Below, in pieces: positions 24,337-47,170 of a stretch of DNA of 64,000 nucleotides. A model generated the notes under the pieces. The model did not search any database, was not told the DNA's origin, and worked only from the letters and a program-made list of their open reading frames with translations. Location: assembly GCA_963978895.1 (NCBI GenBank), contig OZ022238.1:40381634-40445633 (forward strand). The letters run 5' to 3'. The position numbers and the translations under genes were made by a program. Each line of letters starts with the position of its first letter. Position 1 is the stretch's first letter. Origin of the DNA: Erpobdella octoculata. Its lineage: Eukaryota > Annelida > Clitellata > Hirudinida > Erpobdellidae.

Positions 24337-25354
24337 TTCAAAAAGAAATTTAATGTTCAGTTACAGCAGTTCTCCGATAGAAACTATTAATGTGGAGCCT
24401 CTTTTATAGTCAACTTCATTTCCGACATTTCGATTTTTGCTGAAAACGTTTTTAATATTTTATCGGAATGCACATTTATTTATCATTTATTATTATTATT
24501 CTTATTATTAGTTTTTTTAAATATTCAGTATTAAAAATAAAATGAATTTATTGTAAAAATAAAATTACTTTTAAAACACTTTCACAAGCTATTACTATTA
24601 TTTCTTGATCTGCAGGGCAAGTTTCACATGAATGAACACGCCTGGTCTCTTAATGACATGATCACAATTCATGATGGTCATCATTCATAAGATTATGCTG
24701 TAATGATCACAATGTTCTCTTTCATTCATAAGACTAGGTGGTACATCTACTGGTCATTGATCATACATATGTTGTTGTACTTTACAGTACATAAGGTCCC
24801 GTAGGTCTGTGTGGAGCTGATATGAAGAAGATTATTATTAATTGGAAAATAACTTGATGGAACAATTTAAAATGCGGTTGTACAAAATTGTCAAAAAACT
24901 CAGTCTTAAATTCTTTCATATAAGATTAAATAATTTCGTTGATAAAAAAAGAAAATACCAAAACCTTTTGATTCTGCGAATGTTTCTTTAGTTTTATAAA
25001 TCTATATGCATAAAAATAATTGTTTGTCTGTCTTCTATGCAAATCCAAACTGCTGGACCATGCTTAAAGAAATTCGACACAAAAGTAGATATCAAAGATT
25101 AGAATGTCATAGGATAATTTTAATTTTTTTTTAATTTTTTTATGACCAAAAACTTTCTAGACCAATATTGCCTATGTACTAACATCAAAAGTTATTGCGT
25201 AACAAAATTCAAATTTAGTTACTTACCAAAGCTGTATTGCAAAAACTAAAATAGTTCGACAAAATAAAATGTTACTTGTACATTTCACATGTTTATTCCG
25301 TAACTTCATGATATTATGAAAACTTTTGAAAAATACATTTGTGTGATGTCAACA
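24337..25354. other. Intergenic, no gene recognised
   Basis: AT-rich. Short patches such as gcataaaaataattgtttgt and ccaaactgctggaccatg near 25,005-25,060 resemble the fragments that recur in invertebrate Helitron-type repeats. I cannot place element ends. Confidence 0.4.
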
Positions 25355-25470
25355 AGAAAAGTCAACACAACTTTAATTTCAAATACACTCGATTTAGAAA
25401 TACGAAATATGTTCAAAGTAGGTTTTTTTAAATTGAATCATGTATTTTCATCCAATATAAAGCAGCTTTT
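25355..25470 (+). repeat. Dispersed block A, copy 2 (partial)
   Basis: Contains gtcaacacaactttaatttc, then aatacactcgatttagaaat and tattttcatccaatataaag. This is nearly identical to 26,467-26,576 about 1.1 kb downstream and similar to 5,210-5,310. It is cut at its right side, where the GA-rich element fragment begins. Confidence 0.8.
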
Positions 25471-25580
25471 AGTAAATCTATTTTACGTTTTATGAGCAGA
25501 AAAGGAGTTAGGAGAGAGTGGAAGAAAAAAAGGAACGGGAGCGGAAAGCAAGCGAGAAAAGTAGCAGAAGAGCGAGCGGA
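25471..25580 (+). repeat. GA-rich element fragment
   Basis: Begins agtaaatctattttacgttt, then has a GAAAAGGAGTTAGG-like stretch and gaacgggagcggaaagc with agcaagcgag. The same start and G/A-rich body occur at 56,940-57,060 in a longer copy of the microsatellite-bearing element family. It is a short fragment only. Confidence 0.6.
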
Positions 25581-25929
25581 TTTAACATTTTGGTAAAAAA
25601 ATGTATAAAGATAATTTTTTTATAACATTCTTAAGGTGTTATGCTTTCAAAAAATTTTTCAATCAATTAATGTGAATATTTAAAGAGCGCATCTTACAGA
25701 GTTTATACTGTTTATAGGGTCTGTGTACGTCATTCGACGTCGTGGAATTGCTAATTTTTCTTCAGCAACAACATTCATTGTTACTGCAAATTTTTGAACA
25801 GTGTAAAATTCATTTCTTGACTTTTGTCAATTTTCAGTGAATAAAAAAAAATTGTTGTAGCAGTATAAATTATTTTGTTTAAAAATATATTACAAACATG
25901 TTTGACAGCTTGAAAAACAATAATAAATT

Positions 25930-26219
25930 AATACAAAAAGTTGTTTTTTAAGAAGACCGAACGGGGACACAAGATGTTTAAATCCACCACTGGGTAAAAC
26001 TTACCTTCTCAAGTCATCAGTTTTTTTTGGAAAAAAAGTGTTAAAGATTTTGTAAATATTTTGAAAAAGTATCTACGATTGCCTCTTGTTTTTTCTCGGT
26101 TATCATCTATTTTCTAGTTTGAGAGGAAAATATAGCATTACAAAGATAAAATTTTTAAAGTCTGTGGGTTTGATAAACACTCTGTCCTACCTAGGTTTTG
26201 CTGAAATGACGTCCCTGAT
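25930..26219. mobile_element. Right-end fragment of the hAT element family
   Basis: Ends with tttgctgaaatgacgtccctg, one substitution from the right terminus of the 4,505-5,820 element (tttgctgaaatgacgcccctg). Upstream it shares agttttttttggaaaaaaag and the stretch near ggggacacaagatg with that element. No left terminus is evident, so it is a truncated second copy in the same orientation. Confidence 0.7.
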
Positions 26220-26454
26220 TATTTCATTTAATTTTTTTGTTCTTTACATCGTGTACTATGTTGTTTTTTTATTTATATCTGGTTCTATTATTTGATAGTG
26301 ATTTGTAAGTTATTCATGTTTTTCACCCTTTCCATCAAGTATTTAGAATACCATCGTCTTCGAGTTTTTCTAATTATAAACTTATCATTTATCATCATCC
26401 AAGTAATTGAATTTAATCACACACAGAGCTGCTGAATTGCAAAAACTAAAATAG

Positions 26455-26705
26455 TGTGATGTCAACAAGAAAAGTCAACACAACTTTAATTTCAAATACA
26501 CTCGATTTAGAAATACGAAATATGTTCAAAGTAGGTTTTTTTAAATTGAATCATGTATTTTCATCCAATATAAAGCTATGCTGAATGTTTCAGCTTCCTA
26601 GCTAGTCAAAAAGCTGATTAAATTTTACTTGAAAGATTTGCGTACAGAGAAAACCACACACACACAAACAGAGATTGTAACCTAAACAAAAGTTTGTGAA
26701 AATAT
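26455..26705 (+). repeat. Dispersed block A, copy 3
   Basis: Follows the same order of landmarks as the copy at 5,180-5,450: aatacactcgatttagaaat, gtttcagcttcctagctag, agatttgcgtacagagaaa, a CA tract, then cagagattgtaacct. It is the best-preserved partner of that copy. With copy 2 at 25,355-25,470 it forms a direct repeat about 1.1 kb apart, around the hAT right-end fragment. Confidence 0.85.
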
Positions 26706-26930
26706 CCACAAAGAAAATAAGAAAAGAAGTAAGGTGGTTTTAAAGAAGTTATAAAACTAGACCATCCATAAGAACACTATCCTCAACAAGATGTGTGAAT
26801 TTGAGAATAGTTCACAAGTGCCTTCTGGCCATCATTAGTTTACTCAACATCCAAATCATGTAGATGACTTCGTATTTACTGTCAGCAGTGAAAACTTTAA
26901 AATTTGTGTTTGGACCTCATTTTTATTGCA

Positions 26931-27510
26931 GTTATTTATGTTAGCTAATGCTGTGTCCGAGGTACTGCAAACCAGTGCTATTGACTTCATTGCTGCCAAT
27001 GCTGTTGAAACTTTGATGGAAGCTGTTAAACGCACGAAAACCGCTGAAGATTTTGAGAAGATATATGCTGATGTTTCAAACACTTTCAAAATCTAAAAAT
27101 TGTCGCTTTTGGGTGGCCGTGACATAAAAAAAATGGCGAAACCATCAGTATTGCAAGATTTTGCAATAGATTTAGTTTTTTTACTAAATCATCGTATGCA
27201 CTTACTTCAAGTTTGCCAGAAGATATTAAAAACGAAATAAAAATCAATATTTTATTTCCATATTAGACTCATTTGCTTCTTCCCTGAAAGCGAAGTCCAA
27301 CTCTGAATTACAACTGTGTTGATGCTTATTTCGATTCTGTCGTGCAATTTAATGAAAATTTTGAAAGTGCTGTAGCTCAACTGGATGCAGATATCTGTGT
27401 GGCAGAGGGCCAATTAATAATACCGCATAAAACAAACTACAAGGAGGTAGCTGAAACTGCTACCCCACCAAACCTTCAGAACCTAATAACTAAAATAAGG
27501 AAACTGAAAT
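26931..27510 (+). pseudogene. Degraded transposase-like coding remnant
   Basis: Open pieces such as LANAVSEVLQTSAIDFIAAN, KRTKTAEDFEKIYADVSNTF and VVQFNENFESAVAQLDADIC are separated by stops and frame changes. Composition and a patch reading LDSFASSLKAKS recall DUF4371/ZMYM-type hAT transposases, but the match is weak. The LINE at 27,517 interrupts its 3' end. It is best read as an old host or transposon coding sequence broken by that insertion. Confidence 0.35.
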
Positions 27511-27516
27511 ACATTT

Positions 27517-30772
<3,256 letters not shown>

Positions 30773-30774
30773 TA

Positions 30775-31260
30775 GCTTACAAATATTTTCATGCTTTGAT
30801 ATATGATTTAACTTCACTGGTAACATTATGCCCAAGTGAACAAGCTCACAGTAAAGCTGATTTGATAAAAATTGGCAGTCAAAGCTTCTATGGGGTCAAT
30901 GGGGTCTGAAAGATTAAAAGACTCAATGTTAATTTCGACTAAAAAATCAAATCTTAAATCTCTACAAATGTTAATAGTTGTTGGAAAATGTCCTTCCATC
31001 TAACGGGCACTGCTACTGTAATTAATAAGCCCATATGTTTTTGCTGCATAGAGTTTAACTATATTATAGTAGTTGTTCTTAAATATTTTGTATAGTTTGA
31101 TGATGATTCTGAATAAATTTTAATTTTTGTTAAAACTAGTAATTACAACAACCTCAAGTTGGATTTTTCAATTTATATTTAAATTTTGCCAAAACTAGAT
31201 AAACTAGAAGAAAAAACAGGACCAAATTGTGATTTGCTAATGTAAATACTTTAGTACATC
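30775..31260. other. Flank of LINE, no gene recognised
   Basis: AT-rich sequence after the (ATT)n tail. It contains a short open run, LAYKYFHALIYDLTSLVTLC, with no recognised relation to the pre-insertion flank. No target duplication could be identified with confidence. Confidence 0.35.
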
Positions 31261-31264
31261 TATA

Positions 31265-31269
31265 CATAT

Positions 31270-31352
<83 letters not shown>
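31265..31352. repeat. (TA)n microsatellite
   Basis: A TA array with one aaata interruption near 31,282. It directly abuts the start (aaatgaatgttt) of the next microsatellite-bearing element. Confidence 0.95.
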
Positions 31353-31357
<5 letters not shown>

Positions 31358-32209
31358 GAATGTTTGTATATATGTATGTATATAGGTATGTTATTTATGC
31401 ATTGCTACACCATTCATCCGATCGTAATGAAATTTTCACACAACCTTGAGAGTCAAGGGGAATCAAAGATAGAAAAAAAAATTGAAATCCGTCACAAAAT
31501 GAGCGGGTGAGCGAGCGGGAACTATAAATATATATGTATGTGCGTATGTATGTGTGTATGCATGTATGTGTATGTGCATGTATGTGTGTCTGTGTGTGTG
31601 TTTATGTATGTATGTATGTATGTATGTATGTATGTATGTATGTATGTATGTATGTATGTATGTATGTATGTATGTATGTATGTATGTATGTATGTATGTA
31701 TGTATGTATGTATGTATGTATGTATGTATGTATGTATGTATGTATGTATGTATGTATGTATGTATGTATGTATGTATGTATGTATGTATGTATGTATGTA
31801 TGTATGTATTTATGTATGTAGGTATGTATGTATGTATGTATGTATGTATGTATGTATGTATGTATGTATGTATGTATGTATGTATGTATGTATGTATGTA
31901 TGTATGTATGTATGTATGTATGTATGTATGTATGTATGTATGTATGTATGTATGTATGTATGTATGTATGTATGTATGTATGTATGTATGTATGTATGTA
32001 TGTATGTTTGTATGTATGTATGTATGTATGTATGTATGTAGAATCGGATCTAGGAGGGGGGGAGAACTGAGAGCGAAAAAATGAGCGGGAAAGCGACAGG
32101 GAACAGATAACGACCGGGAGCGGTAGCGCAAGCGGGAAGGAAACGGGAGCAAAAAAGAAACGCATTAGGTAAACCTCTAAAAACCCCGGGCAACGCCGGG
32201 TGCCCCTAG
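31353..32209 (+). mobile_element. Microsatellite-bearing GC-hairpin element, copy 1
   Basis: Plus-strand copy of the most frequent repeat family in this window. The order is aaatgaatgtttgtatat, then gcattgctacaccattcat and ccgatcgtaatgaaattttc, acaaccttgagagtcaagg, gaaatccgtcacaaaatgag and gagcgagcgggaac. A long (TATG)n block follows, then a G/A-rich zone with repeated gggaaagcgacagg-like units, then aaacctctaaaaac. The right end is ccccgggcaacgccgggtg, then cccctag and TA repeats. The stem-loop CCCGG-caacg-CCGGG-type hairpin just inside the end, the CTAG end and insertion in TA repeats suggest a non-autonomous Helitron/Helentron-like element; this is inference. It carries no open reading frame of its own. 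Confidence 0.75.
31601..32040. repeat. (TATG)n microsatellite within element copy 1
   Basis: About 110 tetranucleotide units, with rare variants (tatttatg near 31,806 and taggtatg near 31,819). It is internal to the surrounding element. M-Y-V-C and H-T-Y-I frames of up to 229 codons over it are artefacts. Confidence 0.97.
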
Positions 32210-32219
32210 TCTATATATA

Positions 32220-32680
32220 TAAAAATGAATGTTTGTATGTATATATGTATATATTCATGTCCTTTATGCATTGCTACACCATTCATCCGATCGTATGAAA
32301 ATTTCACACAACCTTGAGAGTCAAGGGGAATCAAATATAGAGAAAAAAAATTGAAATCCGTCACAAAATGAGTGGAACGGAGCGGGAGAGTAAGCGGGAA
32401 CTATATACATATATATACACATACATATACATACATAAATGAGCGAAAACTGGAACGGGAAGCCAACTGAGAGCGAAAGATAAAGCGGGAAAGGGATAGC
32501 GACCGAGAACGGGAAAGCAACCGGGAGCGGGAAAGCGACCGGGAGCTGGAAAACAACCGAGAGCGGAAAAGCAACCGGGAGCGGAAAAGCGACTGGGAAC
32601 GCGACGGAAACAGGAAAGCGGAGAAGGAAACAGGAGCGAGAGAAACAAAATTAGAAAAACCTCTAAAAACTCCGGGCAAT
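32220..32680 (+). mobile_element. Microsatellite-bearing GC-hairpin element, copy 2
   Basis: Same order of blocks as copy 1: aatgaatgtttgtatg, gcattgctacaccattcat, acaaccttgagagtcaagg, gaaatccgtcacaaaatgag, then the G/A-rich zone and aacctctaaaaactccgggc. It lacks the long (TATG)n block and is cut in the middle of the terminal hairpin. It lies only about 10 bp after copy 1, in the same orientation. Confidence 0.8.
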
Positions 32681-32693
32681 ATATATATTGCCA

Positions 32694-32696
<3 letters not shown>

Positions 32697-32742
<46 letters not shown>
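32697..32742. repeat. (TA)n microsatellite
   Basis: A short TA array at the right side of element copy 2. Confidence 0.9.
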
Positions 32743-32745
<3 letters not shown>

Positions 32746-32756
32746 GGTGTACTTCA

Positions 32757-32803
32757 ACTTATCCTTGGACCCCTTCAGAACAAAATTCCTGGCTCCGCCC
32801 CTG
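32757..32803. mobile_element. hAT-like right terminus fragment
   Basis: The run caaaattcctggctccgccc and then ctg ends a hAT-type element; read on the minus strand it starts CAGGGGCGGAGCCAGG. No left end is identifiable, and the TA array and element copy 2 lie immediately to the left, so the rest is lost or displaced. Confidence 0.55.
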
Positions 32804-34009
32804 ACCAGCACCACCGATATACATTATTGCCGTGTCAGTGTTTTCTGTGTTCCCATTAAGAGCGATTAGGTACGAACTGAAATGTTTGACTTTTCTTGAA
32901 GTTGATTGTATATTTTAATTACTTAGTTTTAAAAATTTTAAAGTCTCACACCCATTAATGTATTCGGTTGCAAAAGAAATACAGTGGCTATTAAAAAAAC
33001 TTCTGAATTATTCGCCAAAAAACAATGAAAACTACAAAACAAATACCTAGGCGATGAAACAAAAAAATAGCTACATCGTTAAATAATAGAAAAGAAATAT
33101 TTAAATTATAATTTATTTTAAATTACAGTTTTAAAATTATTTAAAAAAATTCAATTTTCTTCGTTATCGTCACGTCGGGCCGCACTTCGATATCTAGTGG
33201 AGGGCCGCAAAATATCATCCAGCGGTCTGCAATTGGCCCGCGTGTTTGAGATCACTGATCTAGCTGATCGAAATAGGTCTATGAAGATAGCCCAGGCGAA
33301 CTTAGCTCAGGAAATTTCGCTATGCTAAATAATAAGTCCCTATGGAAAACGATTTTCAATTTTTCATTACAAAACTACACACGGTAAAAGAAATCTAATT
33401 ACATAATTTAAAACTAAATGCTTCATCAGATTTGGAAAAAGAAAAACAACCAAATCGACTCGTTCCGTTTTTTTAATCGATTTTTAAATTTACATACATA
33501 TTCACCACTAATAGCAATAACGTAATATAGACACAGATGTAATATAATAGTACTAGTATAGGTTGTTCTTGGACGCGATGGCTCCCGTTTATTTCGCCCG
33601 TTAAAAATTTATAAATGAATCTAAAATTTATTTAATTTATTTGCATAATTTAAACAAAAACACAGGTGTATAAAACTGAAAACGTTAATGTTTTAGTAGT
33701 AAATAAACAGAAATGATTACAATTTGCATTATAAATGCATTATAAAATAAAACCAATTGATTTATTTAAAAAAATTACATTAAAGTTTTTTTCAGTTATT
33801 AATTATTTTTGTATTTTTTAACTAAATTTGTTTTCAGTTAATATAACAGTTAAGGTTATTCGCCATATTTCAGTAACTATAAATAATACAAATAACTGTC
33901 TATTATTTTGCGTTTTCAGTTAGTGTTACAATTAACTTGAACATCTCTGAGTGTAAGTTAAGAAAATTATATGAACCAAACTTTGCATTCGGAAGATAAA
34001 ATTGCTGGG
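32804..34009. other. No gene recognised; possible decayed hAT patch
   Basis: AT-rich sequence. A GC-richer patch at about 33,170-33,260 (gtcgggccgcacttcg, gtggagggccgcaaaat, gcgtgtttgagatcactga) resembles the GGGCCGC...GTTTGA ends of some hAT elements. It is too short and isolated to assign. Confidence 0.35.
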
Positions 34010-34215
34010 TGTTATCTGCTTTTATCTTCTGAACGCAAAGTTTGGTTCAAAATTTCTTATTACCTACACTTAAATTTTATTTTCAAGCTTTCAGTATATT
34101 TGTATATAAGCGTTGCTTAAAAATGTTTTTTTTTATTTTTCATTTTTTATTGTTCAAGTATTTTTATATATTTTTTAAATCTAAAAACGGATTAATGTAT
34201 TGTTACCGGATATGC
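34010..34215. repeat. Dispersed repeat, copy 2
   Basis: Partner of 120-330, sharing cttttatcttctgaa, cacttaaattttatttt, ctaaaaacggattaatg and gttaccggatatg in the same order. It lies directly left of the palindromic complex. Confidence 0.6.
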
Positions 34216-34236
34216 ATTTTTTTACACTATATGGTA

Positions 34237-34355
34237 TATTCAAACTCAGAATTTGTACCTTCATTTAAAAATATTAGTTAAATTAAAAAAAACTATTTTG
34301 ACATTTTTATGCGACTACCTAGGATAGGGTTAGGGTTAGGGATAGGGTTAGGGTT
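34237..34355. repeat. Inner inverted repeat T with telomere-like block
   Basis: The reverse complement of 35,041-35,159 over about 119 bp with very few mismatches. It runs from tattcaaactcagaatttg through gacatttttatgcgactacc to gatagggttagggttaggg. The inverse copy runs from ccctatccctaaccctaac out to gtttgaata. Confidence 0.9.
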
Positions 34356-34396
34356 AGGGTTAGGGTTAGGGTTAGGGTTAGGGTTAGGGTTAGGGC
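34326..34396. repeat. Interstitial (TTAGGG)n telomere-like array
   Basis: About eleven tandem copies of TTAGGG with one TAGGGA variant. This is the canonical metazoan telomere motif. A shorter inverse array (CCCTAA)n lies at 35,046-35,073. The telomere repeats occur inside an inverted-repeat structure rather than at a chromosome end, since unrelated unique and repetitive DNA lies on both sides. Confidence 0.95.
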
Positions 34397-34468
34397 TTAA
34401 TTTTAATACGGGACTGCCGATTTTACTGATTGCAATCACGCGAACCGCCGGGGCAATAGCAGCGACTA

Positions 34469-35040
34469 TATAAACCGATAAAGAAATGAGAAAATTTTAA
34501 ATTCAATATAGCATTTGGCAATAATGATAATAATTAAAATATAGGCTGATTTTGAAATTTGTTCTACTCAATTTATGGTTCTCAGCTAGCTTAAATTGTG
34601 TAGTGACTGTACTGCATTCAACATTTGGCAATATCTGTTTGATTTGCCAGAGCTATAAAAAATTCAAATTTCAAAACTTGTTTAATGTATTGTATGAGTA
34701 TCTGCAGAAAACTGAAAAAAGTCAGAACAAAGCTCAACATCTTTAAAATCTACGGAGAAAAAAAGTATAAAATATTTAGATTAAATGTACATCTATCTAT
34801 GAAAAAATCAACACAAAGTCTAAGATTCTTAGACATTAAGTACATCTTTTTATAACAAAAAAGTTATAACAATTTATACTTTAAATTATGAGTACATGTA
34901 CTTAAAAAACAAAATCAACATAAAAAATCTGTGTTATATGTATCAAAGCCTAAGATCTTAAGATTGTATATACATCTGCTCAGAATTAAATTCTGTTTTA
35001 AATATTCCTAAACTTTCTTTTCCCAGTCTATCAAATAATA
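34469..35040. repeat. Left arm of long palindrome
   Basis: This 572-bp arm is the reverse complement of 35,678-36,241 with moderate divergence. Landmarks: tataaaccgataaagaaatg, ggcaataatgataataatt, cttgtttaatgtattgtatg, cctaagatcttaagattgta and tttcccagtctatcaaataa. It contains no coding frame. A diverged direct copy of its middle part occurs at about 35,160-35,340 in the spacer. Confidence 0.9.
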
Positions 35041-35677
35041 AACCTTAACCCTATCCCTAACCCTAACCCTATCCTAGGTAGTCGCATAAAAATGTCAAAA
35101 TAGTTTTTTTTAATTTAACTAATATTTTTAAATGAAGGTACAAATTCTGAGTTTGAATAACTTGTTTAATGTATTGTACGAGTATCTGCAGAAAACTGAA
35201 AAAAGTCAGAACAAAGCTTAAGATCTTTAAAATCTACAGAGAAAAAAAAGTATAAAATATTTAGATTAAATTTAAATGTAAATTTATATATGAAAAAATC
35301 AAAACAAAGTCTAAGTTTTTTAGACTAAAAGTACATCTTTTTATAAAAAAAAAAATAAAAAAATGTAATCTATTTAAATTATGAGTACATCTACTTAAAA
35401 AATTCAAAGCAAAGTATAAATTCTTTAGAATATATGTATATCTATAAAAAAGTGAAAAAATGTCTAAAATCTTTAGAAAATATGCACATCTATTTAAAAA
35501 AAATCAAAGGGTATATATAGGAATGTTCAAAATTCAGCAATGAAACCATTACATTATTTGAATAAGTGTGATCAGAAAAACGTTTTGCAGAAACTAATTC
35601 ATTATTTCCTTCTAACTTTGTGATACTGTTTTCTCTAGGTTTTTTGTTGATCTGAAAAATCTCTGATTTTTCAGTTT
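35041..35677. repeat. Palindrome spacer: inverted T block plus direct copy of arm
   Basis: Begins with the inverse of the telomere-bearing block (35,041-35,159). A second, same-direction copy of part of the left arm follows (cttgtttaatgtattgtacg, gagtatctgcagaaaactg and on, to about 35,340), then further AT-rich sequence. The overall order of the complex is T - arm - inverse T - partial arm - inverse arm. Confidence 0.8.
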
Positions 35678-36241
35678 TATTATTTGATAGACTGGGAAAA
35701 GAAAGTTTAGGAATATTTAAAACAGAATTTAATTCTGAGCAGATGTATATACAATCTTAAGATCTTAGGCTTTGATACATATAACACAGATTTTTTATGT
35801 TGATTTTGTTTTTTAAGTACATGTACTCATAATTTAAAGTTTAAAATTGTTATAACTTTTTTGTTATAAAAAGATGTACTTAATGTCTAAGAATCTTAGA
35901 CTTTGTGTTGATTTTTTCATAGATAGATGTACATTTAATCTAAATATTTTATACTTTTTTTCTCCGTAGATTTTAAAGATGCTGAGCTTTCTTCTGACTG
36001 TATTCAATTTTTTGTAGATGCTTGTACAATACATTAAGCAAGTTTTGAAATTGGAATTTTTTATAGCTTTTCTGGCAAATCAAACAAATATAAGATACTT
36101 GTACAATACAGTAAACTCGCTTTTAAATTGGAATTTTAAGCTAGCTGTGAACAAATTTCAAAATCAGCCCATCTTTTAATTATTATTATTGCCAAATGTT
36201 GTATTAAATTTAAAATCTTCCCATTTCTTTATCGGTTTATA
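35678..36241. repeat. Right arm of long palindrome
   Basis: The inverse of 34,469-35,040. It runs from tattatttgatagactggg through caatcttaagatcttaggc and ataactttttt to gccaaatg and catttctttatcggtttata. It is slightly shorter than the left arm because of small deletions near its outer part (36,000-36,180), where the arms have diverged most. Confidence 0.9.
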
Positions 36242-36914
36242 TCGGTAAAGTTATTGCAGATTAATATAAATAATGAATATTCATGTAACCAAAAAGACTC
36301 TAAATCGTTTTCGGGAGGCCATCTTGGCCATCTCACTCAAAACCTGCTCATCTCCGATATACCTATTCTATATAAATATATGCTCACTCCTATTGGACCT
36401 TTAAAAAAAGGGAAAAGTAATACAGTTGTGTTGCTGAACTGAAACAACACATTAAAGTAATATTATTTTATAGTTAAAAATAATTTTAAACAGTATTAAT
36501 TGAAGTCATTCTATATGATGTTGTCACCAAGTGTAGTACGTATCCCCGCACCCATCCCCATATTGACACCACTGTTTTTCAGCCTTAAAGTCGAGTATTC
36601 TTTCGTTCGTGAATATTGTCTTTTTAACACAATGAAATAGGCAATTATCATTACTACTGCTCTTTATAATACTTGAATGTCAAATTTTCTGTTATATTGA
36701 TTTACACTGCAAGTGCCTCAATTTATTTTTTAATCGTTTTGCACTCTGTTTTATAAGAATTTTCTTTCGTAATGTTTCAGTTATATAAACAATAAAATTT
36801 AACAAATAGAATTTTTAGCACCTATTTAAAAGCATACGTCCTTTCGTTAAAAGTCTCAGTCTCTGTGAACAAATTAACATATTTGATGTGGTAAAAATTT
36901 AGTGATCTAAAAAG
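36242..36914. other. Upstream flank of lectin-like gene
   Basis: No gene is recognised between the palindrome and the ATG at 36,915. A 62-codon open frame at 36,254-36,442 has no motif. The stretch would include the promoter of the lectin-like gene. Confidence 0.4.
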
Positions 36915-45249
<8,335 letters not shown>

Positions 45250-46189
45250 GTAAGATTTTTTGTTTTAGTTATTAAAAAAACCTTTTTCTAAATGTTCACA
45301 AACCTGCAAATCTTACCGGAAGTTAAGTCAAACTAAATAGATTTAGAGGTCGTTTGTTCTTCCATATTTTCCTTAATTTGGTTTGTTTTTAGGCTATATA
45401 TATATTCAAACAGGCTATATTAACAAAACTGACCACTTAACGTTAGTCATCTTTTCAACAAGTTTTTAAAGCTCTTTTCATTTATTTGAAATGATGAGAA
45501 TTGAAATATATGAATTTATTAGTTTAAAAATAGATTAATAATAAAACAGTCATGGTTTACTGGCCAGTTTCAGCTATATAAAGCCATCTTCAGAACCCTA
45601 TGCTAGAACAATAAATTAGATAATATAAAAATTGAAAGAGTAGAGTTAAAAATCAGAAATACTTTTATGTTTTGTTTAAATAGAGACATTGAAGAGTAGC
45701 TAAGAGTAGTAACAAAGTCCGACAAAAAAATGACACGACAAGATCATCGATATTGTTTAATAAGTTTAGAACCAAACAAGTTAATAAAACACAGGAGAGG
45801 CAAGTTAAACCATGTTTAACGCTCGATAGCTGCAAAACATAGCTATACTGAGCGACGTTGTACGACCTCTATAAACAAAACTAAGAACGACAAATACGGG
45901 CAGAAATGTATGGGCAGAAAGACAAAGTGAAGCCCGTTATAGCTTATTACGTACAAGGCAATTGCACAAGCGCTGCTAATAACAATCACAGTTACAGATT
46001 TAAGCTTAATTTTCTCTGATACAAAGTTAACAATTTTTTTTCAATTTCACACTGTAGTAGTTTTAGGCAAATAAGTTATGACACAACACACAGACCATCT
46101 TTATGATTTGTTTTAAAGCAGTATACAAACATACACAATAATACACATGTCCACAAAACTCCAGTCAACTCTAGCAATAGTTAAAGTCT
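45250..46189. other. No gene recognised
   Basis: Follows the last visible exon of the lectin-like gene and should hold its next intron. I looked for the expected C-x-G-R-Y and L-C-E-V-E-V end of the second F-type domain and did not see it. Confidence 0.4.
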
Positions 46190-47170
46190 TATTTTCTTGA
46201 CAGTTTTTGCAGTTTTCGTTTTCTGTTTGTTTTTGCTTTACTTCCAAAGTTTGCTTTATCAGTCAGTTTTTTTGACAGAAGTTTCAGCCACACAGTTGAA
46301 AAAACAGCATACTAAGAGCGCTTTGAGATCAAGGATCCTAATGCAATAGTTGTCCACCGCTAGCTGAAAACCGTCTTCCACAGCTCGCTCCGTTATTTTT
46401 TCAAAAAGAAGCTGATGATTGCTGGTTGACATGAGTTTGTTCAGTAGTTCTGGTGATGTTTAAATTTTTTCATAAATTCGCCAGCAGTCTACAGTGAGGA
46501 TGAATGTGTAGTCGCTTGGCTTAGACAAACCCCCACGATTGATCAAATTTATGAAGGTTAAAGCAGAGTAGCAAAATTTTTCATCAATCTCGATTGGTTC
46601 AACGTGGGATGAAGTGGTCAAAAGCTCCTTGCACCGGTTGCATTGCGTCAAGTGGTAGGCTGATCTAGCCAGAGCTCCACTGACGTAGTAAATTATATAT
46701 GCATCAAATGCAGATGGATATTTCAAGTACATCAGAGACTCTCCGACGTAATCAACGGTACTCTCATCAGTTTATCCGGTAGCTGTACCATTGTTCATAG
46801 TTCCATCATCAATTTCAGATAGTGTGATCCCAGAAAACTTAGGCAGTGACATTGCTATAATTTTTCTGTCAGCCAGCCAAATCAAGACTCGATTGGATCC
46901 GACTGCAAATGACGAATCAGGATGTAATTAAAGCTGCACTGATTAACTAGATAAATGGCACAATCTCTAAGTGCTAAAAAAATATGGCGCAAAGCCAAAA
47001 ATGTTTCCTGTGTCAGGATTATTCTCATCCTTGCAAAAAATCTGCAAAATGACGTAAAAAATCCATTGCCCAGTCACATGTATTAGGTAAGGAATCCATT
47101 GAATAATCTCGTTTAAACTTTTCTTTAAACCTCGACTTTACCTTCATAACGTTCCAGGTGAAATATCGGC
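46190..47170 (-). pseudogene. Decayed P-element-like transposase, 3' part
   Basis: The minus strand carries, across several frames, WNVMKVKSRFKEKFKRDYSM, CDWAMDFLRHFADFLQG, LTQETFLALRHIFLALRDCA, LQSDPIESRFGWL, then YPSAFDAYIIYYVSGALARS and INRGGLSKPSDYTFILTVDC (46,460-46,732), and a basic tail. Each piece aligns by eye with the transposase encoded at 48,783-51,631. Its N-terminal two-thirds, including the THAP domain, is missing; unrelated GC-richer DNA starts at 47,170. It is divergent from the intact copy, so it belongs to an older subfamily. Confidence 0.9.

Noticed and set aside
31463..32165. Long H-T-Y-I and M-Y-V-C frames up to 229 codons
   Set aside because: They arise from the (TATG)n array and have no stop only because of repeat phase.
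34326..34396. A chromosome end
   Set aside because: The TTAGGG array is only about 70 bp, lies in an inverted-repeat structure and continues into other sequence on both sides.
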